The notes under the pieces are model-generated. The model was not told the origin of the DNA, did not search any database, and worked only from the letters and a program-made list of their open reading frames with translations. Below are positions 43,644 to 52,074 of a stretch of DNA of 64,000 bases, one piece after another; the first letter of the stretch is position 1; the number at the start of each line of letters is the position of its first letter. The stretch comes from Burkholderiales bacterium (GTDB lineage: Bacteria > Pseudomonadota > Gammaproteobacteria > Burkholderiales > SG8-41). A program made the position numbers and the translations under genes. The stretch spans positions 1-64,000 of the forward strand of contig JAHCAI010000006.1 in NCBI GenBank assembly GCA_019634975.1. The letters are read 5' to 3'.

Positions 43644-44351
43644 TTAACCCGCGCCCAGATAGCGGGTAGGCAGCGCGCGTTCGACGGCGCGGTCTCCGCG
43701 GCGGACGAGCTGCCAGCCACGCGCCTGGCGCCGCGCGGACACCACGCGGGCGAGCCGCCCGCCGATGAAATGCAGCGCGACCCCGTCGTCTGCGGCAAGG
43801 CCGTCGGCCACCCTGCCGCGGGCAATCATGCGGCGGTAGACGGGACGCCGTTGCGGCTCGCTGTCGTAATGCGGGCAATTGCTGCCGGGCAGGAAGCCGA
43901 GGCAGTCCAGCGTGGTCAGGGGGCCGGCAATGGAGTCGGTGATGCCCTGCTCAAACCAGCAGATCGAGCCGGCGCTCCATCCCCCGAGCACGATGCCCTG
44001 CTGCCAGGCCTTGTGCAGGTGGGCGACCAGGCCCCAGTCGCGCCATACCGCGAGCATGCTGCGCGTGTTGCCGCCGCCGACGAAGAGGGCGTCCTGTTCG
44101 AGCACGAAGGATTCGAGGTTGCGCGGCGTGCGCGCGAACAGCGGCAGGTGCGTCGGCCTGCATTCGAACTGGCCGAAGCTCGAGTAAAAACGCAGTCGCC
44201 CGGACTCGGCGTCGCCGTGGGCGGTGCCGATGAAGCAGACGCGGGGCCTGCGCTTGCGGGTCTGCTTCAGGAAATAGTCGACCAGCAGGAGATTGTTGTC
44301 CTGCCCCATGGGCAGGGCGCCGCCGCCGATGGCGATGATCTGGCGTTTCAT
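43644..44351 (-). CDS. peptidase E / cyanophycinase-family (S51) serine peptidase-like protein
   Basis: A 235-residue protein. IIAIGGGAL starts the fold, PRVCFIGTAHGDAESG follows, DALFVGGGNTRSMLAVW is the glycine-rich loop, and VLGGWSAGSICWFEQG holds the nucleophile Ser in G-x-S-A-G. S51 enzymes cleave Asp-X dipeptides or cyanophycin; the specificity is uncertain. ATG 44351 is used. The first 28 bp of the gene are duplicated 133 bp upstream. Confidence 0.85.
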   Translation of the reverse strand: MKRQIIAIGGGALPMGQDNNLLLVDYFLKQTRKRRPRVCFIGTAHGDAESGRLRFYSSFGQFECRPTHLPLFARTPRNLESFVLEQDALFVGGGNTRSMLAVWRDWGLVAHLHKAWQQGIVLGGWSAGSICWFEQGITDSIAGPLTTLDCLGFLPGSNCPHYDSEPQRRPVYRRMIARGRVADGLAADDGVALHFIGGRLARVVSARRQARGWQLVRRGDRAVERALPTRYLGAG

Positions 44352-44485
44352 GACTTCATGTCCTTGCGTTCTGCCGGAGGTCCCCGCCGCGGCGCCGATG
44401 CGCGCCTGCGCGGCCACATCCCGCAAGCGGGGCACGGCTCCGCGCTCCGGTGTGCCCGCCGATGGCGATGATCCGGCGTTTCATG
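44325..44485. repeat. direct duplication of the peptidase E gene start
   Basis: The 28 bp at 44325-44352 recur at 44458-44485 with one mismatch (CTGG versus CCGG). On the minus strand both read ATGAAACGCC(G/A)GATCATCGCC and encode MKR(R/Q)IIAIGG. The distal copy continues in a frame without the rest of the gene, so it is a non-functional start remnant or a decoy start. Confidence 0.8.
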
Positions 44486-44545
44486 GGCTGCATGTTAACG
44501 CCTTGCGTCGCCTGCCGCGCGGGTTAATCGGCTATCCTTGGCCCC

Positions 44546-45529
44546 GTGAACCCCATGGCTTTCAAAACCCTGCGCGCGCTGTCCGACGGGGCGTTCCATT
44601 CCGGCGAGGACATCGCGCGCGCGCTGGGCGTCACCCGCGGCGCGGTATGGTACGGCATCCGCGACCTCGCCGGTTGCGGATTCAGCATCGAGAAGGTGAG
44701 GGGCCGCGGTTACCGCCTTTCCCCCGCACTGTCACTGCTCGACGCCGTCACGGTGTCGGAATGGCTGGGACCGGCAGCCGCGACATTCGCCATCGAGGTG
44801 CTCGACAGCATCGATTCGACCAACACCCGCCTGCTGCAGCGTGCGGCCGCAGGCGCGCCTTCGGGCCTGGTGCTGGCGGCGGAGGCGCAGACCGCGGGCC
44901 GTGGCCGCCGCGGCCGGCCGTGGCGTTCCGCGGTGGGCAGCACGCTGACGTTTTCGCTGCTGTGGCGCTTTGCGCGAGGCGCGCGCGAGCTTGCCGGGCT
45001 CAGCCTGGCCGTGGGACTGGCGCTGGCGCGGACGCTGCGTGCGGCCGGGGCCCCCGGTGTTGCGCTGAAGTGGCCCAATGACGTGATGCTGCCCGCCGGC
45101 AAGCTCGCCGGCATACTGATCGAGATGCAGGGCGATGTGCTGGGGCCCAGCGCCGCGGTGATCGGCATCGGTGTCAATGTCCGTGCTGATCCGCGGGTGG
45201 CGGAGCAGGTGGACCAGCCGCTGGCAGACCTCGAATCTGCCACCGCAGAGCCGGTGGACCGCAACCGGCTGCTGGCGCAGATGCTCGCAGAGCTCGGCGG
45301 GGTGCTCGAATCCTTCGCGCAGGGCGGATTTGCACCGCTGCGCGCGGAATGGCAGCAGCTGCATGCACACCAGGACCGCCGCGTGCGCCTGCTGCTGCCC
45401 GACGGCGGGACGCTTGCCGGTATCGCCCGCGGTGTCGCCGACGATGGCGTGCTGCTGCTGGAAACGGCGGACGGGCTGCAGCGCTTCCACAGCGGCGAAC
45501 TGAGCCTGCGCGCGGAGGCCGCGGCGTGA
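44546..45529 (+). CDS. birA: bifunctional biotin-[acetyl-CoA-carboxylase] ligase / repressor
   Basis: A 327-residue BirA. The N-terminal winged helix (HSGEDIARALGVTRGAVWYGI) suggests DNA binding. The ligase core has DSIDSTNTRLLQ, AEAQTAGRGRRGRPW (the biotinyl-AMP loop) and LKWPNDVML. The C-terminal SH3-like domain ends at about 320. It attaches biotin to the carboxylase carrier and may repress biotin genes. The start is GTG 44546, nine bases ahead of an in-frame ATG. It overlaps coaX by 4 bp. Confidence 0.94.
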   Translation: MNPMAFKTLRALSDGAFHSGEDIARALGVTRGAVWYGIRDLAGCGFSIEKVRGRGYRLSPALSLLDAVTVSEWLGPAAATFAIEVLDSIDSTNTRLLQRAAAGAPSGLVLAAEAQTAGRGRRGRPWRSAVGSTLTFSLLWRFARGARELAGLSLAVGLALARTLRAAGAPGVALKWPNDVMLPAGKLAGILIEMQGDVLGPSAAVIGIGVNVRADPRVAEQVDQPLADLESATAEPVDRNRLLAQMLAELGGVLESFAQGGFAPLRAEWQQLHAHQDRRVRLLLPDGGTLAGIARGVADDGVLLLETADGLQRFHSGELSLRAEAAA

Positions 45530-46260
45530 ACCTGCTGCTGATCGACGCCGGCAACACGCGCATCAAGTGGGGCTGCAGTCGCGATGGCGAGTGGCTGCGC
45601 CAGGGCTGGGTGGCGACAGCGCGGCCGGAGGCGCTGGCCGCGGAGTTTGCCGGGCTGCCGGGCATCGGGCGCATCGTGGCGTCCTGCGTGGCGGCAGACG
45701 AAGTGCGCGACGCAATCGCGGCGGCCTTGCCGGAATCCGCGGAGCCGTTGCGCTGGCTCGTCGCCTCCGCGGCGCAATGCGGCGTGCGCAGCAGCTATGC
45801 GGACCCCTCCTCGCTGGGGCCGGACCGCTGGGCCGCGCTGATCGGCGCCTGGCAGATCACCGGCGCCGCCTGCGTGGTGGTCAATGCCGGAACCACGATG
45901 ACAGTTGATGCGCTCGGTGCCGATGGCGTGTTTCTCGGCGGCTGCATCCTGCCCGGTGCCCGCCTGATGCGCGAATCGCTTGCCCGCGACACGGCGCGGC
46001 TTGCCCAGCGTGAAGGCGGGTTCAGCTACTTTCCCGACAACACCGGCGATGCGATTTTCAGCGGCGCGGTGAACGCGCTGGCCGGCGCGGTCGAGCGCGT
46101 CGCGCGTTATCTCGGCGAGATCACCGGCTCGCCGCCGCCGGTGCTGTTGTCGGGCGGCGATGCGGCGCTGGTGGAGAAACGGCTTAACGCGCAGGTCACG
46201 GTTGTGGATAATCTGGTGCTCGAAGGGCTGGCGCGCATCGCCGCGCAGCCCGCGGACTGA
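45526..46260 (+). CDS. coaX: type III pantothenate kinase
   Basis: A 244-residue ASKHA-fold kinase: LLIDAGNTRIKWG (phosphate loop), GPDRWAALIGAW, NAGTTMTVDAL (adenosine/catalytic) and GGCILPGARLM. It carries out the first step of CoA synthesis without feedback by CoA. The GTG at 45526 overlaps the birA stop (GTGA), the classical birA-coaX arrangement of betaproteobacteria. Downstream is a SPOR-domain gene 5 bp away. Confidence 0.95.
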   Translation: MNLLLIDAGNTRIKWGCSRDGEWLRQGWVATARPEALAAEFAGLPGIGRIVASCVAADEVRDAIAAALPESAEPLRWLVASAAQCGVRSSYADPSSLGPDRWAALIGAWQITGAACVVVNAGTTMTVDALGADGVFLGGCILPGARLMRESLARDTARLAQREGGFSYFPDNTGDAIFSGAVNALAGAVERVARYLGEITGSPPPVLLSGGDAALVEKRLNAQVTVVDNLVLEGLARIAAQPAD

Positions 46261-46265
46261 ATGCC

Positions 46266-46943
46266 ATGAGAACCCTGCTGCTCCTGCTGTTGCTCGCGAA
46301 CCTCGGATTCTTTGCCTATCACCATGTGGCGGGTGCGGATGATGAGGCGGCGGCACAGATCGCGCTGCTGCAGATCAGCCCGGAGCGCATCAGGACTGTT
46401 GCCGCGGGCACGGTGACCCCGCCACCGGCGGGTGCGGCGCCCGCGGGCGGATCCCTTGCCGGGCCGGCAGCCTGTCTCCAATGGGGACCGTTTGGCAGCG
46501 CCGAGTCTGCCCGCGCCGAGGCTGCGCTCGCCGTGCTGGTGCTGCCGCCGGACGCGCTGCAGCGGCAGGTCGCAGACGTCGACGGTTACTGGGTGCACAT
46601 GCCGCCGATGAAGACCCGGGCCGAAGTCGACCGCAAGGTCGGGGAGCTGAAGGCCTTGGGCATCGAGGAGTTTTTCGTGGTCCAGGATGCGGGACCCTGG
46701 CGCAATTCGGTGTCGCTCGGCCTGTTCAAGAACGAGGAGGCGGCGACGACCGAGCTGGAGCGCCTGCGCCAGCGCGGCGTGCGTTCCGCGGTCATCGTGC
46801 GGCGGGAGCGGCTGCTGAAACAGCTGACCTATTACCTGCGCGAACCGGATCCGGCGACGGTGGCTCGCCTGACTGAACTGCAACGGGATTTTCCTGCGAC
46901 CGAGCTTCGGGCAGCAGCCTGCCCGACCCCGGCGAAATCATAA
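46266..46943 (+). CDS. SPOR-domain protein
   Basis: A 225-residue protein. An N-terminal membrane anchor (TLLLLLLLANLGFFAYHH) is followed by a Pro/Ala linker to about 70 and a SPOR domain from about 70 to 175 (CLQWGPFGSAESARAEA, VSLGLFKNEEAATTELERL). SPOR domains bind denuded glycan strands at the division site. A C-terminal stretch rich in Leu/Arg and a single Cys follows. As third gene after birA and coaX it completes a conserved beta-proteobacterial trio. Its stop overlaps an AT-rich repeat copy. Confidence 0.88.
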   Translation: MRTLLLLLLLANLGFFAYHHVAGADDEAAAQIALLQISPERIRTVAAGTVTPPPAGAAPAGGSLAGPAACLQWGPFGSAESARAEAALAVLVLPPDALQRQVADVDGYWVHMPPMKTRAEVDRKVGELKALGIEEFFVVQDAGPWRNSVSLGLFKNEEAATTELERLRQRGVRSAVIVRRERLLKQLTYYLREPDPATVARLTELQRDFPATELRAAACPTPAKS

Positions 46944-46968
46944 AATATCAATAAAATCAAGTACTTAT
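46941..46968 (+). repeat. dispersed AT-rich element, copy 6 (IHF-site-like)
   Basis: It begins with the TAA of the SPOR gene. The core AATCAAGTACTTA matches WATCAANNNNTTR exactly. It lies between convergent genes with no clear terminator, so it may take part in 3'-end function. Confidence 0.74.
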
Positions 46969-47004
46969 AAATTATTCCGCCTTCCGTCGGATTAATGTAA
47001 GTGA

Positions 47005-47502
47005 TCACTTTTCAGGGGTGGTCGAGCGCACTTTCTGCAACAGGGCGGTGGTCGAACGCTGGTGCGCGAAAGCGATGGAATGCACGCTGCCGCCCCAGCC
47101 CCGCACTTCGCGTGCGCCGACAATGGCTTCCGGCGGCCAATCGCCACCCTTGACCAGCACCTCCGGCTTCAGTGCGAGGATCAGCTCCAGTGGCGTGTCG
47201 GCGTCGAACCAGGTGACGAGGTCGACGCTGGCCAGCGCGGCGACCACGGCGGCGCGGTCGGGCAGTGAGTTCACCGGACGGTCCTCGCCTTTGCCGAGGC
47301 GCCGCGCCGATGCGTCGCTGTTCAGCGCGACGACCAGGCTCGCACCCAGCGCGCGCGCCTGGGCAAGGTAGGTGACATGGCCGCGGTGCAGGATGTCGAA
47401 CACACCGTTGGTGAACACCAGCGGCCGCGGCAGCGCGGCGGTTCGCGATACGGCTTCGGCCGGCGCGCAGATGCGGCCCTCGAATGCGGGAGTATCGTGC
47501 AT
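47005..47502 (-). CDS. rfaE2: D-glycero-beta-D-manno-heptose 1-phosphate adenylyltransferase
   Basis: A 165-residue nucleotidyltransferase. [20 protein letters not shown] contains the H-x-G-H motif, [20 protein letters not shown] the ADP-heptose-synthase signature, and VLVKGGDW the second site. It is the stand-alone second half of HldE/RfaE, making ADP-heptose for lipopolysaccharide inner core. The separate kinase half is not in the window. An SIS isomerase that may be GmhA is at 59514. Confidence 0.93.
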   Translation of the reverse strand: MHDTPAFEGRICAPAEAVSRTAALPRPLVFTNGVFDILHRGHVTYLAQARALGASLVVALNSDASARRLGKGEDRPVNSLPDRAAVVAALASVDLVTWFDADTPLELILALKPEVLVKGGDWPPEAIVGAREVRGWGGSVHSIAFAHQRSTTALLQKVRSTTPEK

Positions 47503-47558
47503 GGCCCGGCAGTCTACGCGGGCGGGAAGTCCGCGACAAACCCCGGCACCGCGGCGGC

Positions 47559-48422
47559 TCAGCCCGCGGCGATTTCCTTGCGGAAGCGGTTGAGGTCCTT
47601 CACCGATTCAAAGCCCTGGCCGAAGAGCAGCGACAGGTTGTGCAGGATGACCTTCACCACCTTGTGCTCCCACTCGCGGTCGAAACGGATCTGTTCGTCG
47701 AGCCAGCGCTCCAGCCAGGCAGGATCGGGCAGCCGGCTTTGCACGGTGTCGTTCGGGAACAGCGCCTTGCTGACATGCAGGTTGGTCGGATGCAGCGGTT
47801 TGCCGCTGCGCCCGGAGCTGGCCATCAGCACGCCGACCTTTGCGAATGCCGCACGCGCAGGATCGCCGGCGCTGTTGAGCGCCCGCTTCATGTATTGCAG
47901 GTAGGCGCCGCCATGGCGCGCCTCGTCGCGCGAGATCAGCCGGTAGATTTCCCGGATCACCGGCTCGGTATGCCATTCCATCGCGCAGCGGTACCAGTGG
48001 TTGAGGCGGATCTCGCCGCAGAAATGCAGCATCAGCGTCTCCAGCGGCGGCGCCGGATCGAAATCGAAACGCACGGCATGGAGTTCTTCCGGCGTCGGCG
48101 CGAGCTCGGGCCGGAAGCGGCGCAGATAGTCGATCAGCACCAGCGAGTGCTTCTGCTCCTCGTAGAACCAGACCGACATGAAGGCGGAGAAGTCGCTGTC
48201 GTGGCGGTTGTCGCGCAGGAACATTTCGGTGGCCGGCAGGGCCGCCCACTCGGTGATCGCATTCATCTTGATCGTCAGCGCCTGCTCGTCGGTGAGGCGG
48301 CTGGCGTCGAAGCGGTCCCAGGGCACGTCATCGGCCATGTTCCAGCGGATGCGCTCCATGGACTTGAAGATTTCGGGGTACAGCATGTGTCCGGTGGTGA
48401 CAAACTCGGTGTGGGGCTGCAT
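47559..48422 (-). CDS. ferritin-like di-iron protein
   Basis: A 287-residue helical protein. Glu/His ligands are placed as in ferritin-like carboxylate-bridged di-iron proteins: a Glu in [11 protein letters not shown], EExxH in [11 protein letters not shown], a Glu in [10 protein letters not shown] and DExRH in [12 protein letters not shown]. The family (AurF / acyl-desaturase-like) oxidises lipids or amines with O2; the substrate is unknown. ATG 48422 has GGAG 6 nt upstream and is preferred to ATG 48440. It lies 34 bp after the photolyase stop, on the same strand, so it may be light-regulated with it. Confidence 0.75.
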   Translation of the reverse strand: MQPHTEFVTTGHMLYPEIFKSMERIRWNMADDVPWDRFDASRLTDEQALTIKMNAITEWAALPATEMFLRDNRHDSDFSAFMSVWFYEEQKHSLVLIDYLRRFRPELAPTPEELHAVRFDFDPAPPLETLMLHFCGEIRLNHWYRCAMEWHTEPVIREIYRLISRDEARHGGAYLQYMKRALNSAGDPARAAFAKVGVLMASSGRSGKPLHPTNLHVSKALFPNDTVQSRLPDPAWLERWLDEQIRFDREWEHKVVKVILHNLSLLFGQGFESVKDLNRFRKEIAAG

Positions 48423-48456
48423 CAGGGGCTCCGGGGACATGACGGATCGAACATCA

Positions 48457-49992
48457 TCATAGTTGCGGGATTGTTGCAAGAATGCGATCGGCGGATTGCC
48501 GGATGGCCCGCCGTTCGGCGGCATCGAAGCGCGCGATATTGCGGGCCATCAGCACCGTGCGCGGGTTGCCGGCGAATTCGGCCTCGTTGCGGTCGAGAAA
48601 GTTCCAGTAGAGCACGGTAAAGGGGCAGGCGCGGGGCCCGCTGCGCAGCTTCGGGTCGTAGCGGCAGCCGCGGCAGTAGTTGCTCATGCGGCCGATATAG
48701 GCCCCGGAGGAGATGTAGGGCTTGCTGGTGAAGCGCCCGCCATTGGCATAGAGAGCCATGCCCGCGGTGTTCGGCAGCTCCGCCCATTCGACGGCGTCGA
48801 CGTACACCGCCAGGTACCATTCGTGCACCGCCCGCGGCTGCAGCCCGGCGAGCAGTGCGAAATTGCCGGTGACCATCAGGCGCTGGATATGGTGGGCGTA
48901 GCCGTGGCGCAGGGTCTGGCCGATGGCCTGGCGCAGGCAGTTCATCTGCGTCTCGCCGCTCCAGTACCAGTCGGGCAGCGGCCGGTCGTGGCCGAAATGG
49001 TTGGCCTCGAGCAGCCGCGGCATGTCGAGCCAGTAGACGCCGCGGATGAACTCGCGCCAGCCGAGGACCTGGCGCACGAAGCCCTCGACCGCCGGCAGCG
49101 GCGCCCGGCCGCGTTGCCAGGCCTCGACGGCGGCTGCGATCACTTCGCGCGGATTCAGCAGTTTGAGGTTCAGGGCCGCCGACAGCAGCGAGTGCCAGCC
49201 GAAGGGCATGTCGGTCCACATCGCGTCCTGGTAGCTGCCGAAGCCGGGCAGCCGGTGCTCGATGAAATCGGCCAGCGCGGCCTGTGCATCCCCGCGCGTC
49301 ACCGGCCAGTGAAAGCCGTCGAGGGTCCCGGGATGCTCGGCATACCGCTTCCCGACCATGGCGATCACGTCCCTGGTCATGCGGTCCGGCACGAAGCGGG
49401 GCGGCTGCGGCAGCTCTGGCGGGCCGTCCTTGGGAAAGGCGGAGCGGTTGGCCGCATCGAAATTCCAGCGGCCTCCCGCCGGCGCGCCATCCTCGAGCAG
49501 GATGCCGTGGCGGCGGCGCATTTCACGGTAGAAGAATTCCATGCGCAGGGTTTTGCGTTTGCCGGCCCAGTCCGCGAACTCCGTCCCGCTGCACAGGAAG
49601 TGCGCATCCGGGCGCAGTTCCAGCCGGACATCGAGGCTGCGACAGGCCTGCTCCAGGAGTTTGCGCACGCGCAGCTCTCCCGGCTCGCAGGCGACCACAC
49701 GCTCGGGCCGGTGCTCACGGATCGCGGTGATCAGGCCGTCAGCGAGGGAGGCTGCCGGAGCCGGGTCGTCGGTGGCGAGGTAGCTGACCGGCCAGCCTCG
49801 GCTGCGCAGCATTTCCGCGAAATGCCGCATCGCCGACAGGAACAGCACGATGCGCGCCTTGTGGCTCCAGACGTGGGTGGCTTCGGCGCGGCTCTCGATC
49901 ATCAGCACGCGGTCGCGCCCCGGATCGAATCCGCCGAGCGCGGCGCCATCGGCGTCGAGCTGGTCACCCAGGAGCAGCACGAGATTGCGCAT
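48457..49992 (-). CDS. iron-sulfur bacterial cryptochrome/photolyase (FeS-BCP, PhrB-like)
   Basis: A 511-residue protein with the N-terminal Rossmann domain of deoxyribodipyrimidine-photolyase-related proteins (NLVLLLGDQLD) and a helical FAD domain. Cys352, Cys440, Cys443 and Cys456 (NCLRQ, YCRGCRYD, ACPFT) have the spacing of the four [4Fe-4S] ligands of Agrobacterium PhrB (350/438/441/454 as I recall). Members repair (6-4) photoproducts and bind a lumazine antenna. It is cotranscribed with the CarH-type regulator and DUF2256 upstream (3-bp gap after DUF2256), consistent with light control. Confidence 0.92.
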   Translation of the reverse strand: MRNLVLLLGDQLDADGAALGGFDPGRDRVLMIESRAEATHVWSHKARIVLFLSAMRHFAEMLRSRGWPVSYLATDDPAPAASLADGLITAIREHRPERVVACEPGELRVRKLLEQACRSLDVRLELRPDAHFLCSGTEFADWAGKRKTLRMEFFYREMRRRHGILLEDGAPAGGRWNFDAANRSAFPKDGPPELPQPPRFVPDRMTRDVIAMVGKRYAEHPGTLDGFHWPVTRGDAQAALADFIEHRLPGFGSYQDAMWTDMPFGWHSLLSAALNLKLLNPREVIAAAVEAWQRGRAPLPAVEGFVRQVLGWREFIRGVYWLDMPRLLEANHFGHDRPLPDWYWSGETQMNCLRQAIGQTLRHGYAHHIQRLMVTGNFALLAGLQPRAVHEWYLAVYVDAVEWAELPNTAGMALYANGGRFTSKPYISSGAYIGRMSNYCRGCRYDPKLRSGPRACPFTVLYWNFLDRNEAEFAGNPRTVLMARNIARFDAAERRAIRQSADRILATIPQL

Positions 49993-49995
49993 GAT

Positions 49996-50124
49996 TCAGT
50001 GTCCGCGCCGGCAGCGTTCCGAGCAGTACTTGACGGCGTCCCAGTTCTTCGCCCAACGCTTGCGCCAGACCATGGGCCGGCCGCAGGCCGCGCAGGCCTT
50101 GACCGGAAGTTCCGATTTGCGCAC
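49996..50124 (-). CDS. DUF2256 small zinc-ribbon protein
   Basis: A 42-residue ORF. ACAACGRPMVWRKRWAKNWD followed by VKYCSERC carries two Cys pairs (CxxC and CxxxC) and the W-R-K-x-W-x-x-x-W pattern of DUF2256, a tiny family usually encoded beside photolyase/cryptochrome genes. Translation probably starts at GTG 50124; it ends 3 bp before the photolyase ATG. It is short and easily missed. Its function is unknown, perhaps as a metal-binding partner of the photolyase. Confidence 0.85.
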   Translation of the reverse strand: MRKSELPVKACAACGRPMVWRKRWAKNWDAVKYCSERCRRGH

Positions 50125-50150
50125 GGGGCGAGCCGCTCGGCCTGCGGTGC

Positions 50151-51080
50151 TCAGCGCTGTGCGTTCTCGACGCGCCAGCGCTCCAGCGCATAGCGCAGGT
50201 CGTCGAATGAACGCAGCAGCAGCACGCCGGGTGCCGCCTTGCGCGCACGCGCCAGAGCACCGCCGCCGCCCCAGACCTCGACCGCCGCCGGAAGCAGCGT
50301 GCGCAGTTCGGCGAGACCGGCCAGCGCCGCCGTCTGGGTGATCGCGCTGCTGAATGACAGCGCCACCACGTCGACCCGGTAGGCGGGAACCGCGTTCTTG
50401 ATGTCGATGATCGGGGTTTCGGTGCCGAGCGCGACGCAGGCCGCGCCCTCGGCGGTCAGCACCGCTTCGACCATCAGCAGGCCGATGCGGTGTTTTTCCC
50501 CGGGCAGGGAGGTCAGCAGCACCCGCGGGCCCGAACCGCGTCCCGGCTGGGCAATGATCGCGTTGCGCAGGATGTTCTGGATGTGCTCGGAATAGAGGTG
50601 CTCGTCGAATACCGCGATGCGGCCGGCAAGCCAGGCTTCGCCGATCCAGTGGTTGAGCCCGGCCACGGTCTCGGTGACGAAGCGCAGCAATCCCTGTTTC
50701 ATCAGGGCCTGCAGCAGCGCGTTGCGGAAGCGCTCGACATCGTGCTGCAGCAGCAGGTCGATGATCGCGGCGAGTTCCGGCGGCGGCGACTTTTCCGGCG
50801 TGCGCGCACTGATCATCTGGCTGAGCTCCGCGGTGCTGCGGTTGATGATCTTGCCGGGACGGTGCCCGTAATCGATCAGCAGGCGCAGCAGGCGCAGCTT
50901 CTCGAGGTCAGGAAGCGAATACAGGCGTTCGTCGTGCTGGTCACGTTGAGGCTTGGGGAAGCCATATCGCCGTTCCCAGACACGCAATGTGTCCTTGGAC
51001 AAACCAGTATCGCGCTCAACGGCGGCAATGTTGTAGAAGGCCGCCTGACTGTCTATTTCGCTGTCCAGTATCGTGGTCAT
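50151..51080 (-). CDS. CarH/LitR-type MerR-family B12 photoreceptor repressor
   Basis: A 309-residue regulator. Residues about 14-80 are a MerR winged helix (YNIAAVERDTGLSKDTLRVW, ERRYGFPKPQR). Residues 100-309 are a helical plus Rossmann cobalamin domain. The adenosylcobalamin contacts of CarH are kept: Trp150-x9-Glu160-His161 and the lower-axial-ligand His197 in GEKHRIG (ExHxxG). In CarH, the tetramer bound to adenosyl-B12 represses DNA in the dark and light breaks it up. It is therefore predicted to control the photolyase genes downstream and the divergent folE2 operon. The symbol litR or carH would fit. Confidence 0.9.
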   Translation of the reverse strand: MTTILDSEIDSQAAFYNIAAVERDTGLSKDTLRVWERRYGFPKPQRDQHDERLYSLPDLEKLRLLRLLIDYGHRPGKIINRSTAELSQMISARTPEKSPPPELAAIIDLLLQHDVERFRNALLQALMKQGLLRFVTETVAGLNHWIGEAWLAGRIAVFDEHLYSEHIQNILRNAIIAQPGRGSGPRVLLTSLPGEKHRIGLLMVEAVLTAEGAACVALGTETPIIDIKNAVPAYRVDVVALSFSSAITQTAALAGLAELRTLLPAAVEVWGGGGALARARKAAPGVLLLRSFDDLRYALERWRVENAQR

Positions 51081-51180
51081 ATGTCTTGGACAATATAAGG
51101 ATTAATTGGGGAGAATCTGGGAATTTCCGGTTCATTTCTGTATCTTTGACCAAGACATTATTGGTCATTAGCTGGACAAA
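51060..51180. promoter_or_regulatory. divergent promoter region with TGGWCA repeats (candidate CarH/LitR operator)
   Basis: The 198 bp between the photoreceptor gene and folE2 holds several TGGACA/TGGTCA hexamers: TGGTCA 51074 and TGGACA 51087 at the start of the regulator gene, TGGTCA 51062-51067-type units at 51162 and TGGACA at 51173 exactly 11 bp apart, and an inverted TGACCA at 51147. TGACCAA (51147-51153) and TTGGTCA (51161-51167) make a perfect 7-bp inverted repeat. CarH binds 11-bp direct repeats, so this is the likely operator. AGGAG lies before folE2. Confidence 0.55.
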
Positions 51181-51278
51181 GTCAATCCAGAGATTCGACG
51201 ACCTGCCCTGCTGATTGCTATCGGAGCACCCTCGTTCGTCGCTGGACATAACGGTTTTGCACAAGACAGGAGCTGAAC

Positions 51279-52073
51279 ATGAATGCACCGGAAAAATGGT
51301 TGTTGCCCGACGTGCAGGCGATTGCCGACCGCCGCAACGTGTATATCAACCGGGTCGGCGTGAAGGCGCTGGTCCACCCCCTGCGCATTGCCGCGGCCGG
51401 CGGCGAGGCGGTGGCGACGGTGGCCACGGTCGACATGACCGTGGGCCTGCCACCCGAAGTCAAGGGCACCCACATGTCGCGCTTCGTCGAGGTCCTGCAA
51501 CAGCATGACGAAGCGATGGATGCGCTGTCCTTCGCCCGCCTGCTCGAGCGCATGCTGCAGCGCCTCGATGCCGGCAGCGGCATGATCGAAATGCGCTTTC
51601 CCTATTTCATCCGCAAGCGGGCGCCGGTTTCCGGTGTCGAGAGCCTGCTCGACTACCGCGTGATGCTCCGCGGCGAGCGGACCGCGGAGGGCACGGTGTT
51701 CACGACCCGGGTGTCGGCGCCGGCCACCAGCCTCTGCCCCTGCTCGAAGGAGATCTCGGAATACGGGGCCCACAACCAGCGCTCCGAAATCACCATCACC
51801 GTCCAGTGCACCGAGCCGCTGGCGATCGAGGAACTGGCCGGGATCGCCGAGCAGGAGGCTTCCTGCGAGGTCTACGGGCTGCTGAAGCGGCCGGATGAAA
51901 AGTACGTCACCGAAAGAGCTTACGACAATCCGAAGTTCGTCGAAGACCTGGTGCGCGACATCGCGCTGCGCCTCGACGCCGATGCGCGCGTGCGCAGCTA
52001 TACCGTGGAGGCCGAGAACTTCGAGTCGATCCACAATCACTCGGCCTACGCGCTGGTCGAGCGGGTGAAATAA
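51279..52073 (+). CDS. folE2: GTP cyclohydrolase FolE2 (type IB)
   Basis: A 264-residue enzyme with VDMTVGLPPEVKGTHMSRFVE at the core, zinc-ligand Cys in TSLCPCSKEIS, and SEITITV. It opens GTP to dihydroneopterin triphosphate for folate and related pterins; the IB form can use metals other than zinc. First gene of the operon divergent from the B12 photoreceptor; folE-type genes in such operons may supply photolyase antenna or pterin cofactors. AGGAG is 7 nt before the ATG. Confidence 0.95.
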   Translation: MNAPEKWLLPDVQAIADRRNVYINRVGVKALVHPLRIAAAGGEAVATVATVDMTVGLPPEVKGTHMSRFVEVLQQHDEAMDALSFARLLERMLQRLDAGSGMIEMRFPYFIRKRAPVSGVESLLDYRVMLRGERTAEGTVFTTRVSAPATSLCPCSKEISEYGAHNQRSEITITVQCTEPLAIEELAGIAEQEASCEVYGLLKRPDEKYVTERAYDNPKFVEDLVRDIALRLDADARVRSYTVEAENFESIHNHSAYALVERVK

Positions 52074-52074
52074 C

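Noticed and set aside
41931..44471. 846-codon plus-strand open frame opposite glnS and the peptidase gene
   Set aside because: It is antisense to glnS, whose HIGH and KMSKS motifs are clear, and shows only compositional Ala/Arg/Gly bias.
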